Source: JACVRM01 sp963817375
GTDB taxonomy: Bacteria > Actinomycetota > Thermoleophilia > Gaiellales > Gaiellaceae
Length of the DNA: 64,000 nucleotides
Reading direction: 5' to 3'
Assembly (NCBI GenBank): GCA_963817375.1
Contig: CAWFOB010000003.1
Coordinates: forward strand, 15,271-79,270
Both the position numbers and the translations under genes were made by a program. This document shows positions 1 to 7,741 of this stretch, piece after piece (the first letter of the stretch is position 1; every line of letters begins with the position of its first letter). The notes beneath the pieces were generated by a model. It was not told where the DNA came from. It saw only the letters and a list, made by a program, of their open reading frames with translations, and made no database searches.

Positions 1-1
1 G

Positions 2-430
2 CCGGGCCGGCTCGTGTGGGCACGCGACGACGCGCCGGCCGGGATCGAACGCTCGGGCAAGCCGCTCGAGCCCTCGCCGCACGCCGACCCCGAGTACCAG
101 GTCAACGAGGCGCTCACGAACCTCTACGTCGGCCTCCATCGCGACGCACGCGGCGAGCGGCTGGCCGCGACCCGCCTCATCCAGTCCTACGCGGTCGACC
201 GCCTCCTCACCCACCTCGAGCTGACCGAGCCCGGCCCGCGCCAGGACATGTTCGTCATCGAGCGCGGGGTGGAGCGCCGCTGGGGGCCTGACGTGCTTCC
301 GCTCGCGCAGTTGGTCCCCGGCTACGACCGGAACCGCGAGGCGGCCCTCGCGATCCTCGGCTGGCTGGAGGCGCGCGCCGAGGTCGACCCGATGCTCGCC
401 GCCGAGATCCGCCGCCTCGCCGGCCAGTAG
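2..430 (+). CDS. Hypothetical protein, C-terminal part (cut by window edge)
   Basis: The frame is open to the left edge, so the true start lies outside the window; about 142 residues are visible. The visible part is soluble and largely helical, with a tract around VNEALTNLYVGLHRDARGE and a conserved-looking segment RLIQSYAVDRLLTHLEL. This layout recalls the helical C-terminal half of lincosamide/aminoglycoside nucleotidyltransferase-like proteins, but the catalytic N-terminus is not visible, so I do not assign a function. It ends in TAG and is followed by a 43-nt gap to the convergent gene at 474. Coding potential is good because GC-rich third positions are maintained throughout. Confidence 0.6.
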   Translation, partial: PGRLVWARDDAPAGIERSGKPLEPSPHADPEYQVNEALTNLYVGLHRDARGERLAATRLIQSYAVDRLLTHLELTEPGPRQDMFVIERGVERRWGPDVLPLAQLVPGYDRNREAALAILGWLEARAEVDPMLAAEIRRLAGQ

Positions 431-473
431 GCAGATCCGGCCCTCGCCGCGACGAAGGCCGGATCCGCGGTTC

Positions 474-746
474 CTACGCGCCGTAGCGCCCGACGAGCTC
501 GGCCGCCTGCGGCCGGCCCTTGTGCCCGGCCGCCTGCATGATCGGCGGGACGTCGGGATCGGACACGAAGCTCTGCCAGCCTGCGGCGTCCCAGTCGAAG
601 AGCGCCCAGACGCGGTCCTCCTCGTTCGGGTCGCGGAACACGAGCGCGCCCTTCGAGCCGTGCAGCTCCCGCTTCTCGGCGCCCTTCGTCGAGAAGACCT
701 CCACGAAGCGGTCCAGGTCCTCGATCTGCGTCGTTGCCAGGATCAT
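474..746 (-). CDS. Small hypothetical protein, probable dimeric alpha-beta barrel fold
   Basis: A 90-residue soluble protein starting MILATTQIEDLDRFVEVFS. The alternation of short strands and helices, with an aromatic-rich centre (VWALFDWDAAGWQSFV), resembles small ferredoxin-like/ABM-type proteins, but no catalytic residue pattern is recognisable. The start is well defined: an AAGGAGG ribosome site (complement of 752-758) lies 5 nt before ATG. That makes it one of the few genes here with a strong Shine-Dalgarno site rather than a leaderless start. It lies alone between two convergent or tandem genes. Its function is unknown. Confidence 0.7.
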   Translation of the reverse strand: MILATTQIEDLDRFVEVFSTKGAEKRELHGSKGALVFRDPNEEDRVWALFDWDAAGWQSFVSDPDVPPIMQAAGHKGRPQAAELVGRYGA

Positions 747-800
747 CGTCGCCTCCTTGTCGTCCTCCGCGCCGGGCTCGACGCGGCTGTCTCGACGACG

Positions 801-2384
801 CTACGGCGCGCCAGGGCGCACGGCATCGGGCGAACGCCCCATGATGTCCTGCTCGTACGCCCACACCGTGGCGGCGGCGCGGCTGCGCACGCCGGCCTTG
901 CGGTAGACGTGCTCGATGTGGCTGCCGACGGTCTTGACGGAGATCCCGAGCTCGTCGGCGATCCCCTGGTTCGACTGGCCGCGCACGAGCGCGAGCAGCA
1001 CCTCGAGCTCGCGCCGCGTGAGCCCCGCCGGCAGCTCGCGCGGCCGTTTCGAGACGCGGTGCCCGGCCGCGGCGAGGACGGCGTCGACCGCATCAGCGTC
1101 CAGGCACCCGTCCTGCGCCTCGCGCCTGAGCTCCGCCTCCGTCGCTTCGGCGTCGAGGGCGTCCCGGTACGGGCGCGCCTCGCGCATGGCCACGTAGCAA
1201 TCGGCGGCCGCGAGGATGCGCGCGCCCTGGTCGAGGGTCGTCGCGCGTGAGCCCCGGTGGTAGCCCGAGCCGTCGAGGCGCTCGTGGTGCGAGCCGGCCA
1301 GGAGGCCGATCGCCCTCAGCGTCGACGACTGCGCGAAGGCGCGCTCCGTGAAGTGGGCATGAAGGCGGACGCGCTCCCACTCCCCGAAGCCAAGCGCGCC
1401 GGGCTTCTCCCAGATCGCGTTCGTCACGCCCAGGCGTCCGACGTCGTGCGCAAGGGCGGCGCGCCGCACGAGCGTCACTTCGTCGGCCTCGAGGCCCATC
1501 CGCCAGGCGGCCGCCTCAGCGAGCTCCGCCACGCTGGTCGAGTGCTCGCGCAGCCACGGCGACTTGAGGCCGGTGAGCGCGGCGATGGCCCCGAAGGCGG
1601 CATCGATCTGCTCGCCTTCGACCCAGATCCGGGGCAGCGGCTCGGCGTCGAGCGCCTGTGTCCAGATCTGCTCCTCGTCGAGATCGCCGCGGAGCTCGTC
1701 GAAGTGCGACGCTGCGAGGCCGGCGAGACGCGGGTCGTAGGCGGCGCCCGCCCGGCGCTCGACGATCGCCCGGGCTCCATGCGAGCCCTCGGCGGAGAGA
1801 AAGAGCGAGATGTCCCTCGCCACGTGCAGGAGGCGGGCCGGCAGCGGGATCGCCTCGCCGGCGGCGTCCGGGATCCCACGGCCGTCCCAGCGGGCGAAGA
1901 CGAACTCGAGCCCTGCCTGGACGCCGGGGCCGAGGCCGAGCCAGCCGGCAAAGCGCTGCGCAACCTCGCACATGGCCGCGAATGACTCGCGACCCCGCGC
2001 CGGGTTGGCCAGGACGGCCTCGAGCATCTGCTCGCGCACCTCGGGGGGCCTGCCCGCACCGACGTGCTCGCGGTAGAAGGCGAGCACCGCGTCACGGTCG
2101 GTGGTGTCGATCAGGAAGAACGCGGCCCGGTGGCCGATATCGTCGCCGAAAAGCTGGCCCGCCTCGTGGCTGTTCGACGTGCAGCCCGCCGCGTGCAGCA
2201 GCGCGACGTAGTAGGCGTCCGAGCACTCGGCGTCCGTGGCCCCGGCGAGCTCGCCGAGGCGGACGGCGAAGATCGCCGTGCGCAACGCGTGCTCGAGCGG
2301 CTGGCCCGTGCCGAGATCGGTCGCGAGCGAGAGCACCGCGACCAGCTCGGCCGCGCGCACCGGCTGCTCGACCGCCCGCTCCAC
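801..2384 (-). CDS. HD-domain phosphohydrolase-like regulator with C-terminal LuxR DNA-binding domain
   Basis: About 527 residues. The N-terminal third has an HD-GYP-like partial domain (ATDLGTGQPLEHALRTA, then LLHAAGC). The middle holds a fuller HD domain: LREHS, AALAHDVGRLG with the HD pair, and HHERLDGSGYH, where the usual GYP is GYH. The last 60 residues are a LuxR-type helix-turn-helix (LTRRELEVLLALVRGQSN, then ISVKTVGSHIEHVYRKAG). This architecture suggests a one-component regulator in which an HD/HD-GYP-like module (possibly cyclic-nucleotide binding or hydrolysing) controls a DNA-binding tail; that role is inferred. I chose GTG at 2384, just after the stop of the upstream cupin gene; a CTG at 2393 overlapping that stop is the alternative. 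The longer in-frame extension only shadows the cupin gene. The two probably form one transcript. Confidence 0.8.
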   Translation of the reverse strand: MERAVEQPVRAAELVAVLSLATDLGTGQPLEHALRTAIFAVRLGELAGATDAECSDAYYVALLHAAGCTSNSHEAGQLFGDDIGHRAAFFLIDTTDRDAVLAFYREHVGAGRPPEVREQMLEAVLANPARGRESFAAMCEVAQRFAGWLGLGPGVQAGLEFVFARWDGRGIPDAAGEAIPLPARLLHVARDISLFLSAEGSHGARAIVERRAGAAYDPRLAGLAASHFDELRGDLDEEQIWTQALDAEPLPRIWVEGEQIDAAFGAIAALTGLKSPWLREHSTSVAELAEAAAWRMGLEADEVTLVRRAALAHDVGRLGVTNAIWEKPGALGFGEWERVRLHAHFTERAFAQSSTLRAIGLLAGSHHERLDGSGYHRGSRATTLDQGARILAAADCYVAMREARPYRDALDAEATEAELRREAQDGCLDADAVDAVLAAAGHRVSKRPRELPAGLTRRELEVLLALVRGQSNQGIADELGISVKTVGSHIEHVYRKAGVRSRAAATVWAYEQDIMGRSPDAVRPGAP

Positions 2385-2389
2385 CTCCG

Positions 2390-3028
2390 TCAGTCCCTCA
2401 GGAGCTCCTGGAAGGCCGGCTCGTCGCGGATCGGGTCGAAGTCCGAGTCCTTCCGGGCGTACTCGCGCAGCGGCGGGTAGAGCTCGATCGCCTGCCGCAG
2501 GTGGTCGACGGCGTCGGCCGGCCGCCCCGCGAGCGCCTCGCAGCATGCCGTGTTGTAGAGCGGGTTCGAGTACCCGGGATTCGCCTCGACGAGCTCGCGG
2601 CCCCTGTCTGCCGCCTCCTCGTATCGCCCGGCCAGGTAGAGCGGGTTCACCGGCGCCCAGAGCTCCCACCCTCCGGCCGTGTAGGTCTGCCCCGGGGTCG
2701 CGCCGGCGGCCAGGATCGTCGTCTCCGGCTCCTCGGCGAACGCCGTCCGCTTCGACTCCGGCGAGACGAACACGTACGTCCCGGCCGGCGCGTCGACGTC
2801 CTCGCCGTCGATCTCGAACCGGGCGCGCCCACGCCAGACGAAGTAGAGCTCCTCGTCCTGGCCCTCCTCGTCGTGCTCGTTGATGATCCGGTCGCCCGCT
2901 GCGTGGCCCGTCCAGGCGTTCAGGCCGAACGAGGTGATGCCGAAGTGGTGCCGCACCGGCCGGTACGGGCAGCGGCCGTCGGTGATCTCCTCGATCTCGT
3001 CCAGGCTCGCGACGCGGTAGCCGTCCAC
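2390..3028 (-). CDS. Cupin-domain protein with C-terminal TPR repeats
   Basis: About 212 residues. The first 120 form a cupin barrel with motif-like segments HDEEGQDEELYFVWRGRARF and GTYVFVSPES, lying where a metal-binding cupin has its His/Glu cluster. The remainder is two TPR-like helical pairs (LYLAGRYEEAADRGRELVEA, then LYNTACCEALAGRPADAVDHL). This cupin-TPR combination is common in high-GC actinobacteria, but the substrate is unknown. The start is GTG 3028 (VDGYRVASLDE) because a -10 box TAGACT (complement of 3036-3041) lies 7 nt before it. Upstream in-frame codons would run into the divergent monooxygenase gene. It is followed without a gap by the HD-LuxR regulator. Confidence 0.8.
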   Translation of the reverse strand: MDGYRVASLDEIEEITDGRCPYRPVRHHFGITSFGLNAWTGHAAGDRIINEHDEEGQDEELYFVWRGRARFEIDGEDVDAPAGTYVFVSPESKRTAFAEEPETTILAAGATPGQTYTAGGWELWAPVNPLYLAGRYEEAADRGRELVEANPGYSNPLYNTACCEALAGRPADAVDHLRQAIELYPPLREYARKDSDFDPIRDEPAFQELLRD

Positions 3029-3035
3029 GTGCCGG

Positions 3036-3045
3036 AGTCTACGGT
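3036..3045. promoter_or_regulatory. Divergent promoter with overlapping -10 boxes
   Basis: On the minus strand 3041-3036 reads TAGACT, followed by 7 nt and the GTG of the cupin gene (3028). On the plus strand 3040-3045 reads TACGGT, followed by 8 nt and the ATG of the monooxygenase (3054). The two hexamers share the TA at 3040-3041. Both genes would be transcribed from, or within a base or two of, their start codons. No clear -35 is visible on either side. Confidence 0.6.
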
Positions 3046-3053
3046 TCAGGCGC

Positions 3054-4067
3054 ATGGATCTCGGCCTCGTCACCTTCGCCGACCTCGCGCCGGGGCAGCC
3101 GCCGGTCGAGCGCATGCAGAACCTGCTCGAGGAGGCGCGGCTGGCGGACGAGCTGGGCCTGAAGCTCTTCGCCGTCGGCGAGCACCACCGGCCGGACTAC
3201 CTCGTCTCGTCGCCCGCCACCGTGCTCGCAGCCATCGCCGCCCAGACGAGCCAGATCCGCCTCTCGAGCGCCGTCACGGTGCTCTCGTCGGACGACCCGG
3301 TGCGCGTGTTCCAGCAGTTCGCGCATCTGGACCTGATCTCCGGCGGGCGCGCGGAGATCATGGCCGGGCGCGGCTCGTTCACCGAGTCGTTCCCGCTCTT
3401 CGGCTACGACCTGCGCGACTACGACGAGCTCTTCTCCGAGAAGCTCGAGCTGCTGCTCGCGATCCGCGACTCGGCGCGCGTCACGTGGTCGGGGCGCCAC
3501 CGCGCTCCGCTCGCCGATGCGGTCGTGTGGCCGCCGCCCGTGCAGGAGCCGCTGCCCGTGTGGGTCGCGGTCGGCGGCACGCCCGAGTCGGTGGTGCGCG
3601 CCGCGCGCCTCGGGCTGCCGATGACGCTCGCGATCATCGGCGGCCAGACTGCCCGCTTCCAGCCGTTCGCCGAGCTCTACCGGCGCGCCTGGGCGGAGGC
3701 GGGACACGAGGGAGAGCCGACGCTGGCGATCAACACGCACGCCTTCGTCGCGGAGACCGAGGAGCAGGCGGTGGCCGCGTTCGGGCCGCCGTACCTCGAG
3801 GTCATGAACCGCATCGGTCGCGAGCGCGGCTGGCCGCCGTCGGGCCGGGCGGAGCTCGACGCGCTGCGTGCGCCGGATGGCCCGCTCGCGCTCGGCTCCC
3901 CGGAGCAGGTCGCCGAGAAGATCAATCGCATCCAGGAGCTCTTCGGCCCGCAGCGCTACCTCGCGCACATGAGCATCGGCGCGGTCGCCCACGCCGACGT
4001 CATGCGCGCGATCGAGCTGTTCGCGACCCGGGTCGCGCCGCTCGTCAGTTCCCCCACAGCGGCCTGA
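3054..4067 (+). CDS. LLM-class flavin-dependent oxidoreductase (bacterial luciferase-like)
   Basis: 337 residues with the (beta/alpha)8 luciferase-like fold: MDLGLVTFADLAP at the N-terminus, EARLADELGLKLFAVGEHHRPDY, the SSAVTVLSSDDPVRVFQQFA strand-helix, and ISGGRAEIMAGRGS, typical of FMNH2/F420-type binding barrels of this family. It belongs to the branch of single-component-looking luciferase-like enzymes of about 340 residues; the substrate cannot be predicted. The start at ATG 3054 fits the -10 TACGGT at 3040-3045. Its last 23 nt overlap the convergent YCII gene. It is divergent from the cupin-TPR gene, with a shared bidirectional promoter. Confidence 0.88.
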   Translation: MDLGLVTFADLAPGQPPVERMQNLLEEARLADELGLKLFAVGEHHRPDYLVSSPATVLAAIAAQTSQIRLSSAVTVLSSDDPVRVFQQFAHLDLISGGRAEIMAGRGSFTESFPLFGYDLRDYDELFSEKLELLLAIRDSARVTWSGRHRAPLADAVVWPPPVQEPLPVWVAVGGTPESVVRAARLGLPMTLAIIGGQTARFQPFAELYRRAWAEAGHEGEPTLAINTHAFVAETEEQAVAAFGPPYLEVMNRIGRERGWPPSGRAELDALRAPDGPLALGSPEQVAEKINRIQELFGPQRYLAHMSIGAVAHADVMRAIELFATRVAPLVSSPTAA

Positions 4068-4389
4068 CCTCGATCGCCCCGAACTCCGCGTTCGGGTGCG
4101 TGGCCGCGATCTGAACCGCCTCCTCGAAGCTGTCTGCCTCGATCAGGTCGAAGCCGCCGACCGCCTCCTTCGTCTCCGCGAAGGGGCCGTCGGTGACGAG
4201 CGTCTTGCCGCCGCGGACCCGGATCGTCTGCGCCCGTCGCGGCGGCGCGAGCTGGTCGCCGATCAGCCACTTGCCACGCGCGCGCAGCTCGTCGACCCAC
4301 CAGAAGCCCTCGTCGGGCGGCGGCTCCGTCGGCTCCTCCTGGGCGTCCATGCGCTCGGTGTCCCAGCAGACCAGCAGCAGGTACTTCAT
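4045..4389 (-). CDS. YCII-family protein
   Basis: 114 residues of the YCII/DGPF family: MKYLLLVCWDTERMD, a central loop, GGKTLVTDGPFAETKEAVGG carrying the DGPF-type motif, and FDLIEADSFEEAVQIAATHP. These proteins are small ferredoxin-like dimers often linked to ECF sigma factors; no sigma gene is adjacent here. A clear ribosome site (AAAGGAG) precedes ATG 4389, so this gene has a leader, unlike most neighbours. It overlaps the 3' end of the convergent monooxygenase gene by 23 nt. The biochemical role is unknown. Confidence 0.85.
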   Translation of the reverse strand: MKYLLLVCWDTERMDAQEEPTEPPPDEGFWWVDELRARGKWLIGDQLAPPRRAQTIRVRGGKTLVTDGPFAETKEAVGGFDLIEADSFEEAVQIAATHPNAEFGAIEVRPLWGN

Positions 4390-4480
4390 GGTGCGCTCCT
4401 TTCGTCGGTGTCGCGATGACGACGGACGGGCGGCGCCGCAATCGACACTTTTTTACTTGGTCAGCCTGAGAAATCGATTG

Positions 4481-5206
4481 TCAGCCCGAGAACTCGAGCG
4501 CTTCGGCGTGGGCGACCACCTCGTCCGGCGTCGGCGGCGAGAGCAGGATCTCGGCCATCTGCTCCGCCAGCGGGTCGTCGGTCAGCCGGTAGGCGGTCAC
4601 CGCCCGCTCGACGTCGTACTCGGTCCGGCGCAGCTCCACGTCCGGCCCGAGGACGGCCCAGTAGGCGCCCGGCTCCCAGGCATACGGCATGCCGACGCTG
4701 CCCGGGTTGACGCTGCGGATGCCGGCCGCGCGCCGGTCGAACTGCAGGTGGGTGTGGGCGCTGACGACGACTCGCTCGGGCCGCCCCGCGACCGCGGCGG
4801 CAAGCCGCTCTTCGGGTGTCCCGGGCGTGATCAGCTCCTCGTCGCTGCGCGGTGAGCCGTGGCAGAAGCGGACCGGCCCGAGGCCCGCGACGTCGACCGT
4901 CACGCCCTCGACGGCAGGGCGCAGGAACGCCATGTCGTCCTCGGTGTGCGCCTCGAGAAGCCAGCGCTCGCGCGGCGTCTCGGCGCGCCGCTCGAAGAGC
5001 GCGCGCTCGGCGTTGCCGCGGACGAGCAGTGCCGGCGCCGGAAGCTCCCGCAGCAGCCGGGCCGTCTCGTGCGGCAACGGCCCCCAGGTCAGGTCGCCGC
5101 CGAGGACGACGAGCTCCGGCGGGTCGGCGGCGAGTTCGGCGAGCACGGCCTCGAGCGCGACGGCGTTCCCGTGGACGTCGGAAAGGACGGCGACGCTAGA
5201 GGTCAA
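4481..5206 (-). CDS. Calcineurin-like metallophosphoesterase (YfcE/DR1281-type)
   Basis: 241 residues with the metal-site motifs of the family in order: SVAVLSDVHGN (D-x-H), VVLGGDLTWGP (GD), LLVRGNAE (GNxE in place of GNHD), CHGSPRSD (H) and VVSAHTHLQF (H-x-H). This fits two-metal phosphodiesterases or phosphatases that act in the cytoplasm; the substrate is unknown. The GNAE variant of the GNHD motif is seen in the YfcE-like branch. The start ATG 5206 lies inside the end of the upstream PLP enzyme gene (11-nt overlap), so the two are translationally close and probably co-transcribed. Confidence 0.87.
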   Translation of the reverse strand: MTSSVAVLSDVHGNAVALEAVLAELAADPPELVVLGGDLTWGPLPHETARLLRELPAPALLVRGNAERALFERRAETPRERWLLEAHTEDDMAFLRPAVEGVTVDVAGLGPVRFCHGSPRSDEELITPGTPEERLAAAVAGRPERVVVSAHTHLQFDRRAAGIRSVNPGSVGMPYAWEPGAYWAVLGPDVELRRTEYDVERAVTAYRLTDDPLAEQMAEILLSPPTPDEVVAHAEALEFSG

Positions 5207-6128
5207 GGTAGGGGGCGACGCTCAGGTACTTGAAGCCGCTGTCGACGGCGAGCGTCACGATCACCGCGTCGGGGCCGAGCCGCTCGGCCAGCCGGTGCGC
5301 GCCGACGACGTTCGCGCCCGTGGAGATGCCGGCGAAGATGCCTTCCTCGCGGGCCAGCCGCAGCGTCATGGCCACGGACTCGTCGTCGCCGATCGGCTCG
5401 AGGTGGTCGACGCGCTCAGGGTCCCAGTGCGGCATGACCATCCCCGTCCAGCCCTGGATCAGGAAGGCGCTGCGCTCGCCTCCGGCGATCGCCGCCGACG
5501 AGGCCGGCTCGTGCGCCTGGATGAAGACGCCGCGCGGCCGCAGCGCGTCGGCGACGCCCATCACCGAGCTGGCCGTGCCCATGCCGTGGCAGAACGCCGT
5601 CACGCGCCCCTCCGTCTGCTCCCAGATCTCGCGGCCCAGGCGCTCGCGGTGGCCCGGAACGATGTACGGGTTGTTGAACTGGTCGGTCGCGTAGTGACCC
5701 GGCTGCGCGGCGAGCTCGCCGGCCCGCGCGACCATGTTGTGGATGTCCTGCGCCGTGACCTTCGGCCGGCCCTCGACCGACGGGATCTCCTCGATCTCGG
5801 CGCCGAGCGCGCGCGTCAGCTGGAAGCGCTCCTCGGTGAAGCAGTCCGCCATCACGATCAGCGGGCGGTAGCCCTTCGCCCGGCAGACGAGCGCCAGCGC
5901 AGGGCCTGTGCTCCCGCCCGTGTACTCGACGACGGTGTCGCCCGGCGCGATCAGCCCGTCTCGCTCCGCGCCCTCGATCATGGCGAGCGCCATGCGGTCC
6001 TTCATCGAGCCGGTCGGGTTCGTGTACTCGAGCTTCAGCCAGAGCTCGGCACCGTTCGCCGGCGCACACGGGCCGAGGCGCACGAGCGGCGTGTCGCCGA
6101 TCGCGTCGAGTATCGAATGTAAGACCAT
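5196..6128 (-). CDS. PLP-dependent cysteine synthase-family enzyme
   Basis: 310 residues of the fold-type II PLP family (cysteine synthase/cystathionine beta-synthase). Visible motifs are LDAIGDTPLVRL at the N-terminus, TNPTGSMKDRMAL with the PLP-binding Lys in SMKDR, the phosphate-binding VEYTGGSTGPALA, DQFNNPYI, and the C-terminal VIVTLAVDSGFKYLS with the PLP-ring Ser/Asp region. It probably joins a sulfur or amine nucleophile to an activated serine, but substrate choice (O-acetylserine or other) is not decided by these motifs. The start ATG 6128 abuts the TGA of the DUF202 gene with no gap, so DUF202, this gene and the phosphoesterase form an operon. Confidence 0.88.
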   Translation of the reverse strand: MVLHSILDAIGDTPLVRLGPCAPANGAELWLKLEYTNPTGSMKDRMALAMIEGAERDGLIAPGDTVVEYTGGSTGPALALVCRAKGYRPLIVMADCFTEERFQLTRALGAEIEEIPSVEGRPKVTAQDIHNMVARAGELAAQPGHYATDQFNNPYIVPGHRERLGREIWEQTEGRVTAFCHGMGTASSVMGVADALRPRGVFIQAHEPASSAAIAGGERSAFLIQGWTGMVMPHWDPERVDHLEPIGDDESVAMTLRLAREEGIFAGISTGANVVGAHRLAERLGPDAVIVTLAVDSGFKYLSVAPYLDL

Positions 6129-6485
6129 TCAGAGGATCACGACGAGAACCGTCGCGAGGCCCAGGAGGCAGCCGGCGATCGTGAACCCGGCCGCGGCGAC
6201 CGGGCCGAACTCGACGAAGCGCCCCTCGCGCAGCGCGGCCTCCTGCCGGCGCTCGCGGAAGTACCCATACGAGATGAACGCGACGCCGAGCATGGCGTAG
6301 CCGACGCCGACGAGCTCGTACCCGACCGCCGACCCGCCGGCCAGCGTCGGGACGATCTTCCCTACGCCGAGGCTGACCGCGAACGCGGCCAGCGCGCTCC
6401 GCCACCAGGCGAGGTACGTGCGCTCGCTCGCCAGCCGGGTGCGTCGCGTCGCGTCGACGACCGCCTCGAATGGGTCCTGCTCCAC
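6129..6485 (-). CDS. DUF202-family membrane protein
   Basis: 118 residues. The N-terminal signature RLASERTYLAWWRSALAAFA is typical of DUF202. Three hydrophobic segments follow (about residues 28-45, 54-75 and 97-118) with a short cytoplasmic loop YFRERRQEAALREGRF. DUF202 proteins are small inner-membrane proteins of unknown role. The start is GTG 6485, with a -10 box TAGGCT on the complement of 6494-6499 and an 8-nt spacer, consistent with a nearly leaderless mRNA. It is the first gene of a three-gene operon with the cysteine-synthase-like enzyme and the phosphoesterase. Confidence 0.85.
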   Translation of the reverse strand: MEQDPFEAVVDATRRTRLASERTYLAWWRSALAAFAVSLGVGKIVPTLAGGSAVGYELVGVGYAMLGVAFISYGYFRERRQEAALREGRFVEFGPVAAAGFTIAGCLLGLATVLVVIL

Positions 6486-6532
6486 CTCGCGCGAGCCTAC
6501 CGCGGTGTTCGAGAAGGCGATACGTTCGGCCG

Positions 6533-7741
6533 GTGACCTCCGTCCGCTTCCTCGGGCCCGACACCGACGCCTACGTCGCGAGCGTCGAGCGGCACGCCGG
6601 CGAGTTCGAGGAGCAGACGGGCATCGAGCTCGACATTCGCATCATTCCGAGCGACGAGTACTTCTCGAACCGGATCCACCACCTGCTCGACGGGGAGGAC
6701 GCCGCGGACGTCTACATGTCGGGACCGGTGCTCCTCTGGGAGCACGTCGCCGCCGGCTTCGTGCAGCCGCTCGACGATTTCGTCGCCGGCTACGACATCG
6801 GCGACTTCGTCGACCGGCTGCTCGCCTGCAACCGCTGGAGCGGCCGCTTCGGTGACCCGCTCGGCGAGGGGCCGCTGCTCGAGATCCCGGTGAACTGCGA
6901 GTCGTACAACCTCGCCTACGTCCCGGCCGTGCTCGAGGCGTCGAACCTCGCCGTCCCCGCGACGTGGGCGGAGTACTTCGCAGCGGCGCGGGCGGTAGCC
7001 CGCGCGGGCGGCGTTCACGGCTTCGCCCAGCGCGGGACCGACGCCTGGCACACGATGTACACGGGCTACGCGACCCAGCTCTGGTCCTACGGCGGGTCCG
7101 ACTTCGCGGACGGGCGCTGTGCGATCGCGAGTCCGGTCGCCGTCCAGGCGACGACCGACTTCATCGCGGCGCTGCACGAGGCGGGGCCGCCCGACTGGCT
7201 CGACCAGCGCTGGTACGAGCTGGCGCTCGACTTCGCGCGCGGGCGCTACGCGCTGATTGTCGACTCAGACCACTACGTCGCCTACTTCGAGGATCCGGCG
7301 ACGTCGGAGCTCGTCGGCCGGATCGGCTACGCGCCGCCGCCCGCCGGGCCGACGGGACTGCGGCGGCCGAACCTCTGGACCTGGTCGGTGGTCATGAACA
7401 CGCGTGCCGCCGACAAAGAGGCGGCGTGGCGGTTCGTCGAGTGGGCCACCGGTCGCGACTTCCTGCTGCGCTCGGCCTTCGAGGGGAACATGAACCCGAC
7501 CCGGACCAGCATCTGGGAGGACGAGCGCTTCCGCGCGCACACGGCCGGGTGGGGCGCGTTCCACGACGTCGCGCGCACGCTCGTCGAGCGCGACGCCTTC
7601 GTGCTGGCTTCGCCCGCAGCGAACTACCTCGAGATCGCGCGCCGCTGGGTGCAGGCGCTCCTCGACGCCTACGCCGGGCGCGCGGACGTCGCCGGCGCGC
7701 TCGAGTCGGCAGCGGCCGACATCGACCGGCTCGTCAGCTAG
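6533..7741 (+). CDS. Solute-binding-protein-like protein lacking a signal peptide
   Basis: 402 residues resembling family 1 sugar/polyol-binding proteins of ABC importers: VRFLGPDTDAYVASVERHAGEFEEQTGIE at the N-terminus, AADVYMSGPVLLWEHVAAG, IPVNCESYNLAYVPAVLEA, the HGFAQRGTDAW segment, and AWRFVEWATGRDF near the C-terminus. It differs from the family in having no signal peptide, lipobox or hydrophobic N-terminus, and no permease or ATPase gene is adjacent. It may therefore be a cytoplasmic sensor or remodelled binding protein (inference). The start GTG 6533 is set by the -10 TACGTT (6521-6526) 6 nt upstream. Extending upstream in frame adds only an Arg/Pro-rich tail, not an export signal. 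Confidence 0.8.
   Translation: MTSVRFLGPDTDAYVASVERHAGEFEEQTGIELDIRIIPSDEYFSNRIHHLLDGEDAADVYMSGPVLLWEHVAAGFVQPLDDFVAGYDIGDFVDRLLACNRWSGRFGDPLGEGPLLEIPVNCESYNLAYVPAVLEASNLAVPATWAEYFAAARAVARAGGVHGFAQRGTDAWHTMYTGYATQLWSYGGSDFADGRCAIASPVAVQATTDFIAALHEAGPPDWLDQRWYELALDFARGRYALIVDSDHYVAYFEDPATSELVGRIGYAPPPAGPTGLRRPNLWTWSVVMNTRAADKEAAWRFVEWATGRDFLLRSAFEGNMNPTRTSIWEDERFRAHTAGWGAFHDVARTLVERDAFVLASPAANYLEIARRWVQALLDAYAGRADVAGALESAAADIDRLVS

Noticed and set aside
2385..2669. N-terminal extension of the HD-LuxR regulator
   Set aside because: The first 95 codons are a shifted frame of the cupin-TPR gene and show no conserved sequence.
1658..4114. Plus-strand open frame of 818 codons across 1.7-4.1 kb
   Set aside because: It is Arg/Pro-rich antisense shadow of the HD-LuxR and cupin genes, without any domain; GC-rich third positions keep the reverse frame open.
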